Shown here: positions 32,879-41,770 of the stretch, in pieces
Layout: each line of letters begins with the position of its first letter
How positions within the stretch are numbered: the first letter of the stretch is position 1
Origin: Gracilaria gracilis
Taxonomy: Eukaryota; Rhodophyta; Florideophyceae; Gracilariales; Gracilariaceae
Assembly (NCBI GenBank): GCA_030374805.1
Contig: JARGSG010000011.1
Span: 124,001 to 188,000 of the forward strand
DNA length: 64,000 nucleotides
Reading direction: 5' to 3'
Notes under the pieces: generated by a model
Told to the model about the DNA's origin: nothing
What the model saw: only the letters and a program-made list of their open reading frames with translations
Database searches by the model: none
Program-made: the position numbers and the translations under genes

Positions 32879-33117
32879 TATTCAAGCTTAATGCGAAACA
32901 TAGGTTGTGATAAAAAAAGTAGCTGCAGGATGAGGAGAGATTCTGCTCTTTACGACAATACGACAATAAAATTATCTAGCTGGAAGTTCCAGCCTGGGAT
33001 CTATTTGTTTGCGAGTGAAAAGAGGTTACCGAGCCTTTTACGGTACTTTTTTTCAAAATCGCATTCGCTTCCATACCTTCAGATTGTGGAGTACAATAAA
33101 GTGAACAGTAGGCTGCT

Positions 33118-33251
33118 GAGAACACAAAACCACATGTCCGGTGTGAACAGTAGGCAGTGTGAACAGTCTCAGACTACCTACTGTAGGCAGTCTGAGACTG
33201 AGACTGCCTACTGTTCACACCGGACATGTGGCCTAGTGGTTTTGTGTTCTC
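33118..33251. repeat. Long inverted repeat, 134 bp
   Basis: Outer arms GAGAACACAAAACCAC at 33118 and GTGGTTTTGTGTTCTC ending at 33251 are perfect complements. Inside, CATGTCCGGTGTGAACAGTA is matched by its complement at about 33209-33228. The centre holds several direct and inverted copies of CAGTCTCAGACT and GGCAGT. A further copy of GTGAACAGTAGGC lies just outside at 33101-33113. It would fold as a long hairpin; 162 bp separate it from the next gene. Confidence 0.8.
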
Positions 33252-33412
33252 ACACAGATGACCGTCTTCGCATCCGCCCCTAGTAAAAAAGGATCGCAGA
33301 ATCTGTACAACACATGATGTGCATCAACTGTTAAAGGATAGATACGTTCTTCTGCAGCATCCTTTTTGTCTCATCAGGTTCTCAAACGGCTAGTTTCTAC
33401 AAGTCTTGGCTC

Positions 33413-34552
33413 ATGGCGTCCGCAACTACGCTTGACTTTCGCTTTCTGAGCGGGCCTAACAGATGGAATACAGTGAGTATGCCATGCAGTCCCACCACAA
33501 CTCTTCAAGATGTCAGAGAGTTTCTGCTTGCGGCAACACCGGAGGAAGAAGTGGCCTTTGATATCGCGGACGATTACCACAGAATCAGCCTGTATGGAGA
33601 AACGGATTGCAGCAAAGTTGCGCGCCATGCGTTGCGTGTCTCGAATGTGTGGAGTGTATTAGCTCGTACAACGCATAACATGTCTGTGACTGTGAAAACG
33701 CTAACTGGTAAGCGACTCAACCTTGAAGTGGCCGACTTCGATACAATCGAGACTGTCAAGATGCAAATCCAGGACAGAGAAGGGATTGCGCCGGACCAGC
33801 AGCGGTTAATAGGCGGAATAGCACAGCTAGAGAACCACCGTACTTTGTGGGACTACAACATCCGCACAGGCAGTACTCTGCATCTAGTACTGCGTCTGAG
33901 AGGTGGTGGGAACCCTAGTGTGCTCACGATCGTGGACGTGGAAAGCTCTGCGAAAAAGGTTTTGCAGTGGAGCATAAGCGCTCCACACTGGCGTAGTGTG
34001 CAGCGCGGGTTTTCCATTGAGGGTCGATGCACTAAAGCGAGCTGCGAAGCGTATAGACAGCGCGTGATCTGCAATCAAAAGTTTGGAGTTATTGACTTAG
34101 AGCGCACGGAGGCAAAATGCCCTATGTGTAGAAACAGTGTGAAGAAGTTGAACCTGGGGTTCAATAACTGCTTCTATCAAATAAGAGCCATGAAAAGCAA
34201 CAGTATGATGGAATTCTGTCTGCCATGGACAAAAGTTGGGGACCACTATGAGACTTGGGATGAGGAAAGAGCTGGACGGGCACAGTTTGATTATATGGAA
34301 GTTGTGACACGACCGCTGGAAGCCGAACGGTCTGTGCGAAACAGGAAAGGGAAACAGGAATGCGTTCCCCTGTCGGAACGGTGCGCCATTTGCATGAAGG
34401 TAATGATTGAGAGCAGCATCACATGCGAAGTACTACAATGCTGTCACTCGTTTCACGGCCAGTGTTGGAGCACGTGGGAAGAACATCAGGTTCGTGAGGG
34501 CACGCTGCCGACTTGTCCGCTCTGCCGAACTGCTGCGTTAGTGGCGAACTAA
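33413..34552 (+). CDS. Ubiquitin-like / RING-H2 fusion protein, probable E3 ligase
   Basis: 379 residues, no intron. Residues 1-85 are a divergent N-terminal region. Residues 90-166 are a ubiquitin-like domain ([15 protein letters not shown]..., ending LRLRGGG) very close to ubiquitin, but the run continues after Gly-Gly, so it is not an ordinary precursor. Residues about 205-262 have a Cys array (Cys...Cys...Cys...KCPMCR) and a GFNNCFYQ block that I associate with a zinc-binding domain seen in ubiquitin-RING proteins of protists. Residues 324-371 are a RING-H2 finger (CAIC...CCHSFHGQC...CPLC). The likely role is transfer of ubiquitin to targets in cytosol or nucleus; the fused Ubl may dock to the proteasome or act in cis. 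Confidence 0.85.
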   Translation: MASATTLDFRFLSGPNRWNTVSMPCSPTTTLQDVREFLLAATPEEEVAFDIADDYHRISLYGETDCSKVARHALRVSNVWSVLARTTHNMSVTVKTLTGKRLNLEVADFDTIETVKMQIQDREGIAPDQQRLIGGIAQLENHRTLWDYNIRTGSTLHLVLRLRGGGNPSVLTIVDVESSAKKVLQWSISAPHWRSVQRGFSIEGRCTKASCEAYRQRVICNQKFGVIDLERTEAKCPMCRNSVKKLNLGFNNCFYQIRAMKSNSMMEFCLPWTKVGDHYETWDEERAGRAQFDYMEVVTRPLEAERSVRNRKGKQECVPLSERCAICMKVMIESSITCEVLQCCHSFHGQCWSTWEEHQVREGTLPTCPLCRTAALVAN

Positions 34553-35077
34553 TGCCCTTGATATTCCTGAAGGTCTTTGTGGTGCATCTATTTGATGGTG
34601 AGAACGTTCAAGCACGGCACAACGTATCCTTCGCCTAGCGAGTGCTCATAGGTGAACGAGCTGAGCAGATCCGAAAGCCGCGGCATCCCTGTTATCTACA
34701 AGCAAGTCATGTGGTAAACAATGTTTTGAGGTCGCATTAGATACGTTGGTAGTAACCTACTAGGACCGCCACCCTTGGTAAACGCAAGCTGCACGTATTA
34801 CCTTCGCGTCGCGAAGGTAAAGGGTCAAATGCGGAGGTAAAAAAGGTTGTACCCTTGGTACACGTACACGTCTACGCGTGGAGTCTTTCGCTTCACATTG
34901 CAACGCAGCCAGACATAGATCAGATAGGCCCAGCACAGCAGCAATTCGGCGACGGCAACCTTCGTTGGTACCAACGGCATCGTAAGCTACCGTTTACTAC
35001 GAAGGGTAGCCCTCTTATCCCTCTTTAGCGCAAAAGGAACTTGTCGCTACCGAGATCATTGAAAGATAGCGAGCAGT
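34553..35077. other. Intergenic region with a small perfect palindrome
   Basis: No gene seen. TTACCTTCGCG-T-CGCGAAGGTAA at 34798-34820 is a perfect 11-bp inverted repeat with a one-base centre. ACCCTTGGTA occurs twice nearby (34771-34780 and 34851-34860), so a local duplication is possible. Confidence 0.5.
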
Positions 35078-35959
35078 ATGGACGGATACTTTTGCTGGAC
35101 GTCGACGAACGACGCTCACACTCTCAGGGAGGCGCGCAACTTCTTCAACGAGAACGGCTACGTGGTGTTCACATCGCATGCGACCAAGGACGAAACGGCT
35201 GCTCTAAGAGCCGAGGCGCAGACCATCATGAAAGCCTTCTACGACGAGCCGCAACAAGCGTCCATCTTCAGCACCGACGAGGAGACGCAAAAACGCGTGG
35301 TACCAGGCGACTACTTCCTGCGCTCCGCCACCAAGGTGCGCTGCTTCCTCGAAGAAAACCAGCCACCACAAAGCGCAAACAAGCCAGCCATCAACAAGAT
35401 CGGCCACGCGCTACACGAACTGCACGCACCGTTCAAGTCGTTCTCGCGCTCGGAAAACACGCGCCGCCTCGCCGCGGTGTTCGGCTTCGAACACTCGCTG
35501 CTGGTACAGAGCATGTACATCCTGAAAAACGCGCACGTAGGCGGCGCCGTCACCTCGCATCGCGACGCTACGTTTGTGCGCGCCGCATCCGATCGCGCCG
35601 AAGATTGCTTCGGTCTGTGGTGGGCGCTGGAGCCATCGACGTTACAAAACGGCTGTCTGTGGGTCGTGCCCGGCAGTCAGGGCGCCGGCACGCCAGCGCG
35701 TCGTATGATAGTGGGCGACGACGGGCACACCAGCGTTCTCGGCGCAGACGAGGAGTATGCGGAGACAGACTTCGTGGCGCTGCCGATGAGTGAGGGCGAC
35801 GTGGTGGTGATCCACGGCGGCGTGGTGCATCGAAGTCTGCCGAACGAGAGCGGGAAGAGTCGCCATGCGTACTCCGTTCACCTCATTCGCGGCGGCTTGG
35901 CCGCCGATTGTTGGCTCAGCGTGGGCGCTGGCGGTGGTCAGCCGTTCCGAGCGCTGTGA
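35078..35959 (+). CDS. Phytanoyl-CoA dioxygenase family protein (PHYHD1-like)
   Basis: 293 residues, the usual length for PHYHD1. It is a Fe(II)/2-oxoglutarate dioxygenase of the double-stranded beta-helix fold. Iron ligands are visible as H161-x-D163 (TSHRDATF) and H251 (VVHRSLPN), and R262 lies where 2-oxoglutarate is bound (KSRHAYSVHL). LWWALEPSTLQNGCLWVVPG and EGDVVVIHGGVVHRS are the characteristic family blocks. The substrate is unknown; family members hydroxylate fatty acyl-CoAs or other small molecules. The N-terminus (MDGYFCWTST) has no clear targeting peptide. It reads toward VTA1, whose start is only 268 bp after its stop, on the same strand. Confidence 0.9.
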   Translation: MDGYFCWTSTNDAHTLREARNFFNENGYVVFTSHATKDETAALRAEAQTIMKAFYDEPQQASIFSTDEETQKRVVPGDYFLRSATKVRCFLEENQPPQSANKPAINKIGHALHELHAPFKSFSRSENTRRLAAVFGFEHSLLVQSMYILKNAHVGGAVTSHRDATFVRAASDRAEDCFGLWWALEPSTLQNGCLWVVPGSQGAGTPARRMIVGDDGHTSVLGADEEYAETDFVALPMSEGDVVVIHGGVVHRSLPNESGKSRHAYSVHLIRGGLAADCWLSVGAGGGQPFRAL

Positions 35960-36227
35960 GCGCGTTCCACACGCACTGCCATCACGGGCGTGGCACTCCG
36001 ACAAGGTCGAAATTGACAGCGCGTCACGAGTTTGCACACATTGCTGGCAAGCTGCCGTGCAACGGCTGCTTTTGAGCGCCAGCCGTGTGCCTGGTCTGTG
36101 GGACGTTTCCGTCGTTTCCGTGTCTACCGTTGGTACCGTCGTACACCGCGTCTCCATCCGCGTTGCGATTCGCGTTTCGTTCCGTCCACCTCCGTCCGCG
36201 CTTTTTCGCGCGCGTTTTCCCTTCGTC

Positions 36228-37556
36228 ATGGCGGACTGGCCGCAAAGTTTAAAGCCCATAGGCAAGTATCTGGCTCGCGCGAAGGAGGTGCACAAGACCA
36301 ACCCACTCGTGTCGTACTACTGTCGTTACTATTCACTTCTTCGTGCCATCGAACTTCGGGACACAACCGACTCGACGGCCAATCTCTTCGTCACCAGTCT
36401 GCTTGAGAAATGCGAGGTCGAGAAAAATACTATCGGCTTCGACGACGGTACACACCGCACACAAGTCGAGGAATATGCCTTGAAGCAGTTTTACATCGCC
36501 GATGAACAGGATCGTTCCGGCAACGCCACGCGACAAACCGCCACCACCTTCTACGCTGCTATGTGTTTCCTGGAGGTCTGCACCGTCTTTGGCGCCCTTC
36601 CAGACGATCTAGAAGAAAAGCTACGCTACGCCAAGTGGAAGGCCGCCGACATCATCAAAGCGCTCCGTGAGGGCCGTCGCCCAATCCCCGGCGCACCCGG
36701 CGAAGCGCAAGCACAAGAAGCGATAGAACCGCAAGAGTCCGCGCAACCGGAAGACGACGCTAAGCCTGTCGATACCAACCGCTCTCTGGCGCCAATGAAT
36801 CACACCCCGTCGCCTCCCATTGTCGACCAACCTCCACGGAAACCGTTATACCCTGGTGCGCAGCGATTATCGCCGGTGCCACCCGCTCCGCCGGTGCGTG
36901 AGTATGACTCACAGCCAAATGAATACGAGCCGTCAGCGCCGCCGCCCATGCCGTACGCACCCGACCTGCCGCCGGAAGCGCCACCGTCCATGCCATACGC
37001 ACCCGACCTGCCGCCGGAAGCGCCACCGTCCATGCCATACGCGCTCGCTCCCAGCCTACCGCCAGAAGCGCCGCCATATCCTTCCAGCGAGGAAGTGTCG
37101 CCTTTGTATCCACCTGCGCTGGACGCACAAGCAGATGCACAAGCCGATTATCAACCAGCGGCTCCAAAGGCTACTGCGCCGCCAATCCCATCTCTAATGC
37201 TTCCCGATGATGAACCGAAACAAAACGTGTCTCGGACGCATGCGACATACCGACGAGCTGCACCTATTTCGAGGCCGCCTCAGAAGTTGTCTAGAGAAGC
37301 GAATGGTGAAAAGAAGCTGTTTGTGCGGGCGGAACTGGGTGTACCCAAACGACCGCTGCCAAAGACACCGGCTTCACCAGTAACGACGGTGCACGCGGCG
37401 CAAGTAGATATGAAGCCGTACAAACCGAGCGTTCAACAGACGCAAGAGGCGCAACGACTTTGCAAGTACGCGGCGAGTGCATTGGATTTCGAGGATATGA
37501 AGACGGCGGTGTCTAATCTTGAGAGAGCGTTGCAATTGCTCAAGGGCAGGCCATGA
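36228..37556 (+). CDS. VTA1: VTA1/LIP5-like ESCRT-III cofactor
   Basis: 442 residues from ATG 36228; the open frame extends upstream to 35865 but overlaps the preceding gene, and the family N-terminus begins MADWPQSLKPIGKYLARAKE. Residues 1-150 form the tandem MIT-like helical domain that binds ESCRT-III tails (NPLVSYYCRYYSLLRAIEL, TFYAAMCFLEV, KYAKWKAADIIKAL). A long Pro-rich linker follows, with a tandem repeat (MPYAPDLPPEAPPS, about 3 copies at 36950-37060). The C-terminal helices (QEAQRLCKYAASALDFEDMK, SNLERALQLL) form the Vta1 C-terminal domain that binds the VPS4 ATPase. It promotes VPS4 assembly in endosomal sorting. Convergent with HSCB, stops only 56 bp apart. Confidence 0.92.
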   Translation: MADWPQSLKPIGKYLARAKEVHKTNPLVSYYCRYYSLLRAIELRDTTDSTANLFVTSLLEKCEVEKNTIGFDDGTHRTQVEEYALKQFYIADEQDRSGNATRQTATTFYAAMCFLEVCTVFGALPDDLEEKLRYAKWKAADIIKALREGRRPIPGAPGEAQAQEAIEPQESAQPEDDAKPVDTNRSLAPMNHTPSPPIVDQPPRKPLYPGAQRLSPVPPAPPVREYDSQPNEYEPSAPPPMPYAPDLPPEAPPSMPYAPDLPPEAPPSMPYALAPSLPPEAPPYPSSEEVSPLYPPALDAQADAQADYQPAAPKATAPPIPSLMLPDDEPKQNVSRTHATYRRAAPISRPPQKLSREANGEKKLFVRAELGVPKRPLPKTPASPVTTVHAAQVDMKPYKPSVQQTQEAQRLCKYAASALDFEDMKTAVSNLERALQLLKGRP

Positions 37557-37612
37557 GAAAGAGATTGTACGTTAGCTGTTTTGATAAAAGAGTACACTAT
37601 AGCGAACAGTTA

Positions 37613-38371
37613 TTAGGAGGCTTCGTGAAGCGCCCTTTCCATGCGGTGATAGTACTGCAACTCTGCGGTATAGCGAGCTGCTTCTTCTAAACGATTGTGT
37701 TCGAACGCGGCTTCCAACCGACGCAAGCAGTCGGCAAGTCGCTCCGAGAGCTGTGACGACAGCGCCTTGAGCGTCGAAGTATCGGCGCCTGCGTCGGCGA
37801 TCTGCTCCCTGAACAGCATGACCCAGCCAAGAAAAGTAGGTTCCAAAGACACGCCCTCCAAATGGGACGCCTGCTGGCGCTGCGCGTCGTCCGAAGCGCG
37901 CAGCCGCAGCAGATGACGCGCGCGGGCGTGCGGCTGGCGGAGCGTGGCGTAAGCGACGTTGAGCGTGGCAGACATGTGACGCGCGTGGTTCTGTTGGTCG
38001 GGCGGACTGTTGTGGAAGCGATCGGGGTGCCAGCGGTGTTGCAGCTGTTTGAAGCGCTGCGCGAGCTGCTGGTCGTCGACGACGAAGGACTCCGAGACGC
38101 CGAGCACCTGGAACAGGTTGCGCGCCGACTGCGTGCAAAGCGCCATGGCGCGGAGCGCGTGCGCGCGCGCCGCCGCCATCGTTCGCAACCTGCTCAGCAT
38201 GTGCGATGCGGCCGCCTGCAGCTCGTCGTGCGCGGCCGCGCCGTATGGATATCGACGACCAGCGTGAAGAATCTTCAGATGTGCACAAGACACGCCCTGG
38301 TAGCGCGTGCGGCTGCTCGCAGGCGGCAGATACAGCGCCCTCGCTGGGCGGCGGTTGCCACAGCGGCGCAC
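37613..38371 (-). CDS. HSCB: Mitochondrial Fe-S co-chaperone HscB/Jac1
   Basis: 252 residues. An Arg/Ala-rich N-terminus of about 75 residues fits a mitochondrial presequence. The J domain (about 84-150) has the invariant HPD at 115-117 (HRWHPDRFH), which stimulates Hsp70 ATPase. The C-terminal three-helix domain, with FLGWVMLFREQIADA and LEEAARYTAELQYYHRMERA, binds the scaffold ISCU. The protein hands ISCU to mitochondrial Hsp70 for Fe-S cluster transfer. The N-terminal zinc finger of the human protein is not evident. The start at 38371 is the first Met of the frame; an internal Met (about 76) would leave only the J and C domains. It shares a 217-bp divergent promoter with the RRM gene. Confidence 0.9.
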   Translation of the reverse strand: MRRCGNRRPARALYLPPASSRTRYQGVSCAHLKILHAGRRYPYGAAAHDELQAAASHMLSRLRTMAAARAHALRAMALCTQSARNLFQVLGVSESFVVDDQQLAQRFKQLQHRWHPDRFHNSPPDQQNHARHMSATLNVAYATLRQPHARARHLLRLRASDDAQRQQASHLEGVSLEPTFLGWVMLFREQIADAGADTSTLKALSSQLSERLADCLRRLEAAFEHNRLEEAARYTAELQYYHRMERALHEAS

Positions 38372-38588
38372 GTGGCCAGCGCACCGCGTGCGCGCGCTTA
38401 CGCGCGAGTGCTACTGTACCGTTTTTTAAGCGCGCCAGCGGCAGCGCGCTGCAGCCGGCGCGTTCTCGCCCGCTGCCGAAGTCGCCACCATCCGCCCGTC
38501 GCTCCGCGAGCCGCTGCTTTCCGTCGCGCTTTCGGCCGCCGCGTATTCCGCCGCCCTTCCTCCCTTACTCCGTGCTCCACCGTTCCTC

Positions 38589-40154
38589 ATGGCTGCTACT
38601 CAAGGCTCTGCCGCGCTTGCTGTTGCGGACGTGCGGCCGGACGTGCTGTCCAAGGCCGCTTCCTTGGAGGCCGACGTGTGTACCAACGCTGCGGTGGCTG
38701 CTGTGGCTTCGCCGCTGCCGCTGTCGCGGTCGCCGCGCGCGTCGCCTGGCCGAATGGCGCAGCACGCTTCCTCGCCGGCGCAGCTTTCTAACGGCGCTCA
38801 TAACGGCGCGCATAATCATCACCATCACCATCATCACCAGCTTCACCATCATCATCATGCCCACTCGCATCATAACAATAACAAGAACAATAAATGGAAG
38901 CACCAAACGCCTCCGCCGCCAACCAACTGCGTCGTGCTCAAGAACCTGGATTACAGCATCACCCAGACCATTCTGGAGGATGTCGTGCGTCGTGTCACAG
39001 AGGGACACAATGACTTTGTCAACATCACTCTCATTGATGACAAGAACACTGGAACTTTTCGAGGCATGGCCTTTGTCAACTTTCATACCACTCGAGATGC
39101 CGCCGCCGCCTTATCCGAGCTCAGCAAGATGGTTATCAACAACCGTAGAGTCATAGCCGAGTACCGTCGTTTGCGCCCGGGAGAAAAGAACCAAGAACGA
39201 CGTTCCAAAAAGTATGACAACTACAACTACAATCATCGTCAGACCTTTGAGAAGGATATTCAACCGCAGGTTGATGCCAATGGAGTCGCCGTCGATAAGA
39301 GAGTCGCCTTCTTTGCCAAACGCGACACCGCTAAGAAAGACGCCCAGAATAACAAGTTGGAGCTCAAGACAGAAAAGGATAAGCTTCGCGACGCACAGTT
39401 CCGTGCCTTGCTTACCAAGTACGCCAACGATGAGCTCAAAGATAGCAAGGGCAAGGATGTGGTCTTTGATGCCAGTCTCACCTCGTATGAAAGGAAAATG
39501 GTCCACCAAATCTGCGACAGCTTGAACCTTGGTCACATTAGCCGTTTCGACGACTCGGGAAACCGTTTACTTCATGTCACCAAGGACCCCGAGCGCTCCG
39601 CAGAATGGGAGAAAGAGTCCATGGAATCAAAGGCCGAGGCCAGAAAGTTGGCCATTGAGCAAAGGAGAAAAGTGCGCGAAAACGACATGAACCTGGACAA
39701 GAAGAGTGATGCCAATGTTGTGCCGGCTAGTCCGGAAGAACTACAAGGAATCAACTGGTTCAAGCCCAGGTCGGCTATGACTGCCGATGGTGAAGCTGAG
39801 AATGGCACGTCTGGCATTCGCGCGCCCACGTTTAAAACCTATGTGCCACCGAGAAAGCCGAAAGGACCTGACGGCACTGTTGGTTTCACGGCGCGTATGG
39901 AACTGCGTGAGAAGCAACAGGCAGAAGTGGTGGCGGAAGAGGAGGGCGTTAGTCCGAGTGATCCTGTTGAGACCGATGAGCAGAAAGACGAGGAGGAAGC
40001 GAAGAGTGAAGAAGAGGACGTTGAGACTGATGGTAGCTGTTTGGAGAAGAGTGACAGTAGCGAGACGTCTTCGACCAAGTCTGGAAAGAGTACGCACAAA
40101 GTGCTCAACCCCAGCGTGCCTGCGTTCTCGCCCTCATATCAGACGTTCTACTAG
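38589..40154 (+). CDS. RRM-R3H RNA-binding protein (PIN4/Cip2-like)
   Basis: 521 residues, no intron. The first 110 residues are low complexity, with His-rich and Asn-rich runs at about 78-105. An RRM domain spans about 112-195 (NCVVLKNLDYSITQTILEDV; the RNP-1 block is GTFRGMAFVNF). An R3H domain lies at about 273-335 (TSYERKMVHQICDSLNLGHI). The C-terminal half is acidic and Ser-rich with a conserved NWFKPRSAM-type patch. The RRM-plus-R3H order resembles yeast PIN4 and fission yeast Cip1/Cip2, which act on mRNA levels in stress and the cell cycle; a role in mRNA regulation is inferred. Convergent with the dehydratase gene. Confidence 0.82.
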   Translation: MAATQGSAALAVADVRPDVLSKAASLEADVCTNAAVAAVASPLPLSRSPRASPGRMAQHASSPAQLSNGAHNGAHNHHHHHHHQLHHHHHAHSHHNNNKNNKWKHQTPPPPTNCVVLKNLDYSITQTILEDVVRRVTEGHNDFVNITLIDDKNTGTFRGMAFVNFHTTRDAAAALSELSKMVINNRRVIAEYRRLRPGEKNQERRSKKYDNYNYNHRQTFEKDIQPQVDANGVAVDKRVAFFAKRDTAKKDAQNNKLELKTEKDKLRDAQFRALLTKYANDELKDSKGKDVVFDASLTSYERKMVHQICDSLNLGHISRFDDSGNRLLHVTKDPERSAEWEKESMESKAEARKLAIEQRRKVRENDMNLDKKSDANVVPASPEELQGINWFKPRSAMTADGEAENGTSGIRAPTFKTYVPPRKPKGPDGTVGFTARMELREKQQAEVVAEEEGVSPSDPVETDEQKDEEEAKSEEEDVETDGSCLEKSDSSETSSTKSGKSTHKVLNPSVPAFSPSYQTFY

Positions 40155-40520
40155 ACGGGGATTGTCTGTGTGGTACGTGTTGCGGAGCGCGTACCGGCAG
40201 TGAGCTGTGCCCTTTGACACAGTAGCGGACGGAAGCCGGGAGGAAGGGTTTGCTGATTACAGTTATAGTTTCTGTGTTTACTTTGTAGCGCTTTGTCGTG
40301 TCGTCCGCTTTAGGGTGCGGATGATCATGCCTCTGCATTTTACGTGTTGTTTGCCTATGCTAAACGATTTGTGAATGCGTCAACATGCGACGCGGCTTAG
40401 TTTTTACGTAAAGCAGATTTGTTAACTGAGTTTGTTTTGCTTGGCGTGTTTGGTTTTGGGACGAGTTAAATACGGAAACGGGCAAACGACAGTGAGCCTG
40501 CTGGTACTTGATGGAAGCCC
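40155..40520. other. Intergenic, 3' flanks of two convergent genes
   Basis: 366 bp, T-rich on the plus strand. No gene or strong structure seen. Confidence 0.5.
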
Positions 40521-41423
40521 CTACTCGTGGCGAGGGTACGCTCCAAGCACACGATAGAACGGCGTGATCTGTTGAAAGTGTGCCAGGGCCTTTTCAACCG
40601 ACGGTTCATCAGCGTGGCCAGAAATATCAACGTAAAAGACATAGCACCATCGTTTCTGTACAGCACTGTCCTCAAACAGCTCAAAGCTCTCACTGACTGC
40701 CTCTCTCAGGGTGTGAATCTGTCGACTGGCAATATTTGTGAGATCGATATTGGTGATTGCAAACGCTGAAAGGGCTCTCCATAATGCTCCGGGTCCGTTT
40801 TCCAACGAGAACACAAGGCTTGTCTTGCACGGTACTTGGGGAACGTACTCGTACTTGTGCTTGGCAAGTATCAAAAAGCGGGTGTAGTTGACTTTGTGAT
40901 CTTCTATGCCTTCTTCAACAATGTTGAGGTCATAAATTTCGGCAGCTCTTCGACTTGCTATTGCGGCGCTTTTGCTTGATGAATCTGCGCTTAATGCTTT
41001 TGCACATCCGGCCGTATCGAAGGCCACTTCACTCACCAGTTGATTGCGCTGCAAGTATTCTTTACATTGTGCCAGTGCCATTGGGTGACTTCGCACCACT
41101 TGAATATCTTTGATGGAAACGCCGGGGGCTGCAATCAAGCAATGACGGATTCGGAGATCTAGTTCTCCGACAATAGTGATGTTTCTGTGCCGTAATAACA
41201 AGTCGTAATTGGGGTATATTGGACCTGCGAGAGAGTTTTGAATAGGAATTACAGCTCTTTGAACAACGTCTTTTTCCAGTGCTTCAAACGCGTCAGCAAA
41301 CTTGCGGCATGGATGAAAATTGACCTTGCGCTTCTCAGCGGTGAAGAATTGCAACGCCGCTTCCTCGGAATAAGCTCCAGCCTCTCCTTGATAAGAAACT
41401 GCTAGCGTCTCGGGGACTACCAT
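40521..41423 (-). CDS. Prephenate/arogenate dehydratase with ACT domain
   Basis: 300 residues. The catalytic PDT domain covers about 5-190: IPIQNSLAGPIYPNYDLLLR at 59-78 is the block typical of plant arogenate and prephenate dehydratases, and NYTRFLIL at 179-186 carries the essential Thr-Arg-Phe. The ACT domain (about 200-295) has the GALW part of the phenylalanine-binding motif (212-215), but the usual ESRP is replaced by ASRQ (232-235), so feedback inhibition may differ. The enzyme removes water and CO2 from prephenate or arogenate to make phenylpyruvate or phenylalanine. No transit peptide precedes the domain, although plastid targeting is usual; an upstream exon is possible but not found. 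Confidence 0.9.
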   Translation of the reverse strand: MVVPETLAVSYQGEAGAYSEEAALQFFTAEKRKVNFHPCRKFADAFEALEKDVVQRAVIPIQNSLAGPIYPNYDLLLRHRNITIVGELDLRIRHCLIAAPGVSIKDIQVVRSHPMALAQCKEYLQRNQLVSEVAFDTAGCAKALSADSSSKSAAIASRRAAEIYDLNIVEEGIEDHKVNYTRFLILAKHKYEYVPQVPCKTSLVFSLENGPGALWRALSAFAITNIDLTNIASRQIHTLREAVSESFELFEDSAVQKRWCYVFYVDISGHADEPSVEKALAHFQQITPFYRVLGAYPRHE

Positions 41424-41770
41424 TTTGAAGAGCTTTCTCGCTTCGCTTTTCCCGTGTTTCGGTGTTTGAGGGTATGAATGACGGCAGGACGGATTACGAT
41501 GACGACGCTGACGGCGAGGACGACGGCGGTAAACTAATGAACTCTGGCAGCGCTGACCGTGCGTTGGTCGATGTGGTTTGTGACGGCGACTGGTGCGGGT
41601 CGTGCCAGGTGGCGCTTCTTGAGGGCACCAAACAGCAATGTGATCGCCTGCGTGACGAGTCTGTACGGCGTGACGAATCCATCGTGATCCGCTTCGGCTT
41701 AGTCTTTTTTCGCTGTTGAGGTGTTTGGCATCGTAGACAACTCTCGTACCAAAATTTTGGCAGACAAAGA

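Larger units (their letters stand above)
31039..33117. other. Intergenic region with no secure gene
   Basis: Minus-strand frames at 32379-32098 (93 codons), 32186-31956 and 31463-31194 could be exons of one decayed or spliced gene. The last begins with a hydrophobic segment, and a plausible acceptor (TTTTCGGCGCAG) precedes its second half on the minus strand near 31375. I recognise no domain in any of them. Two strong hairpins are listed separately. Nothing convincing is seen on the plus strand. Confidence 0.35.

Noticed and set aside
33226-33290. tRNA-like boxes (TGGCCTAGTGG and TCTTCGCATCCGCC)
   Set aside because: Spacing between the boxes is about 36 where about 44 is usual, and no acceptor stem pairs; part of the region belongs to the long hairpin.
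35041-35793. 250-codon plus frame over the PHYHD1 gene
   Set aside because: Arg-rich out-of-phase shadow; the dioxygenase motifs are in the other frame.
35865-36227. Upstream extension of the VTA1 frame
   Set aside because: It overlaps the end of PHYHD1 and has no family similarity; the Met at 36228 begins the conserved domain.
37862-38791. 309-codon plus frame opposite HSCB and overlapping the RRM gene
   Set aside because: Arg/Ala/Val-rich shadow of GC-rich coding DNA; the HscB J domain and the RRM occupy the true frames.
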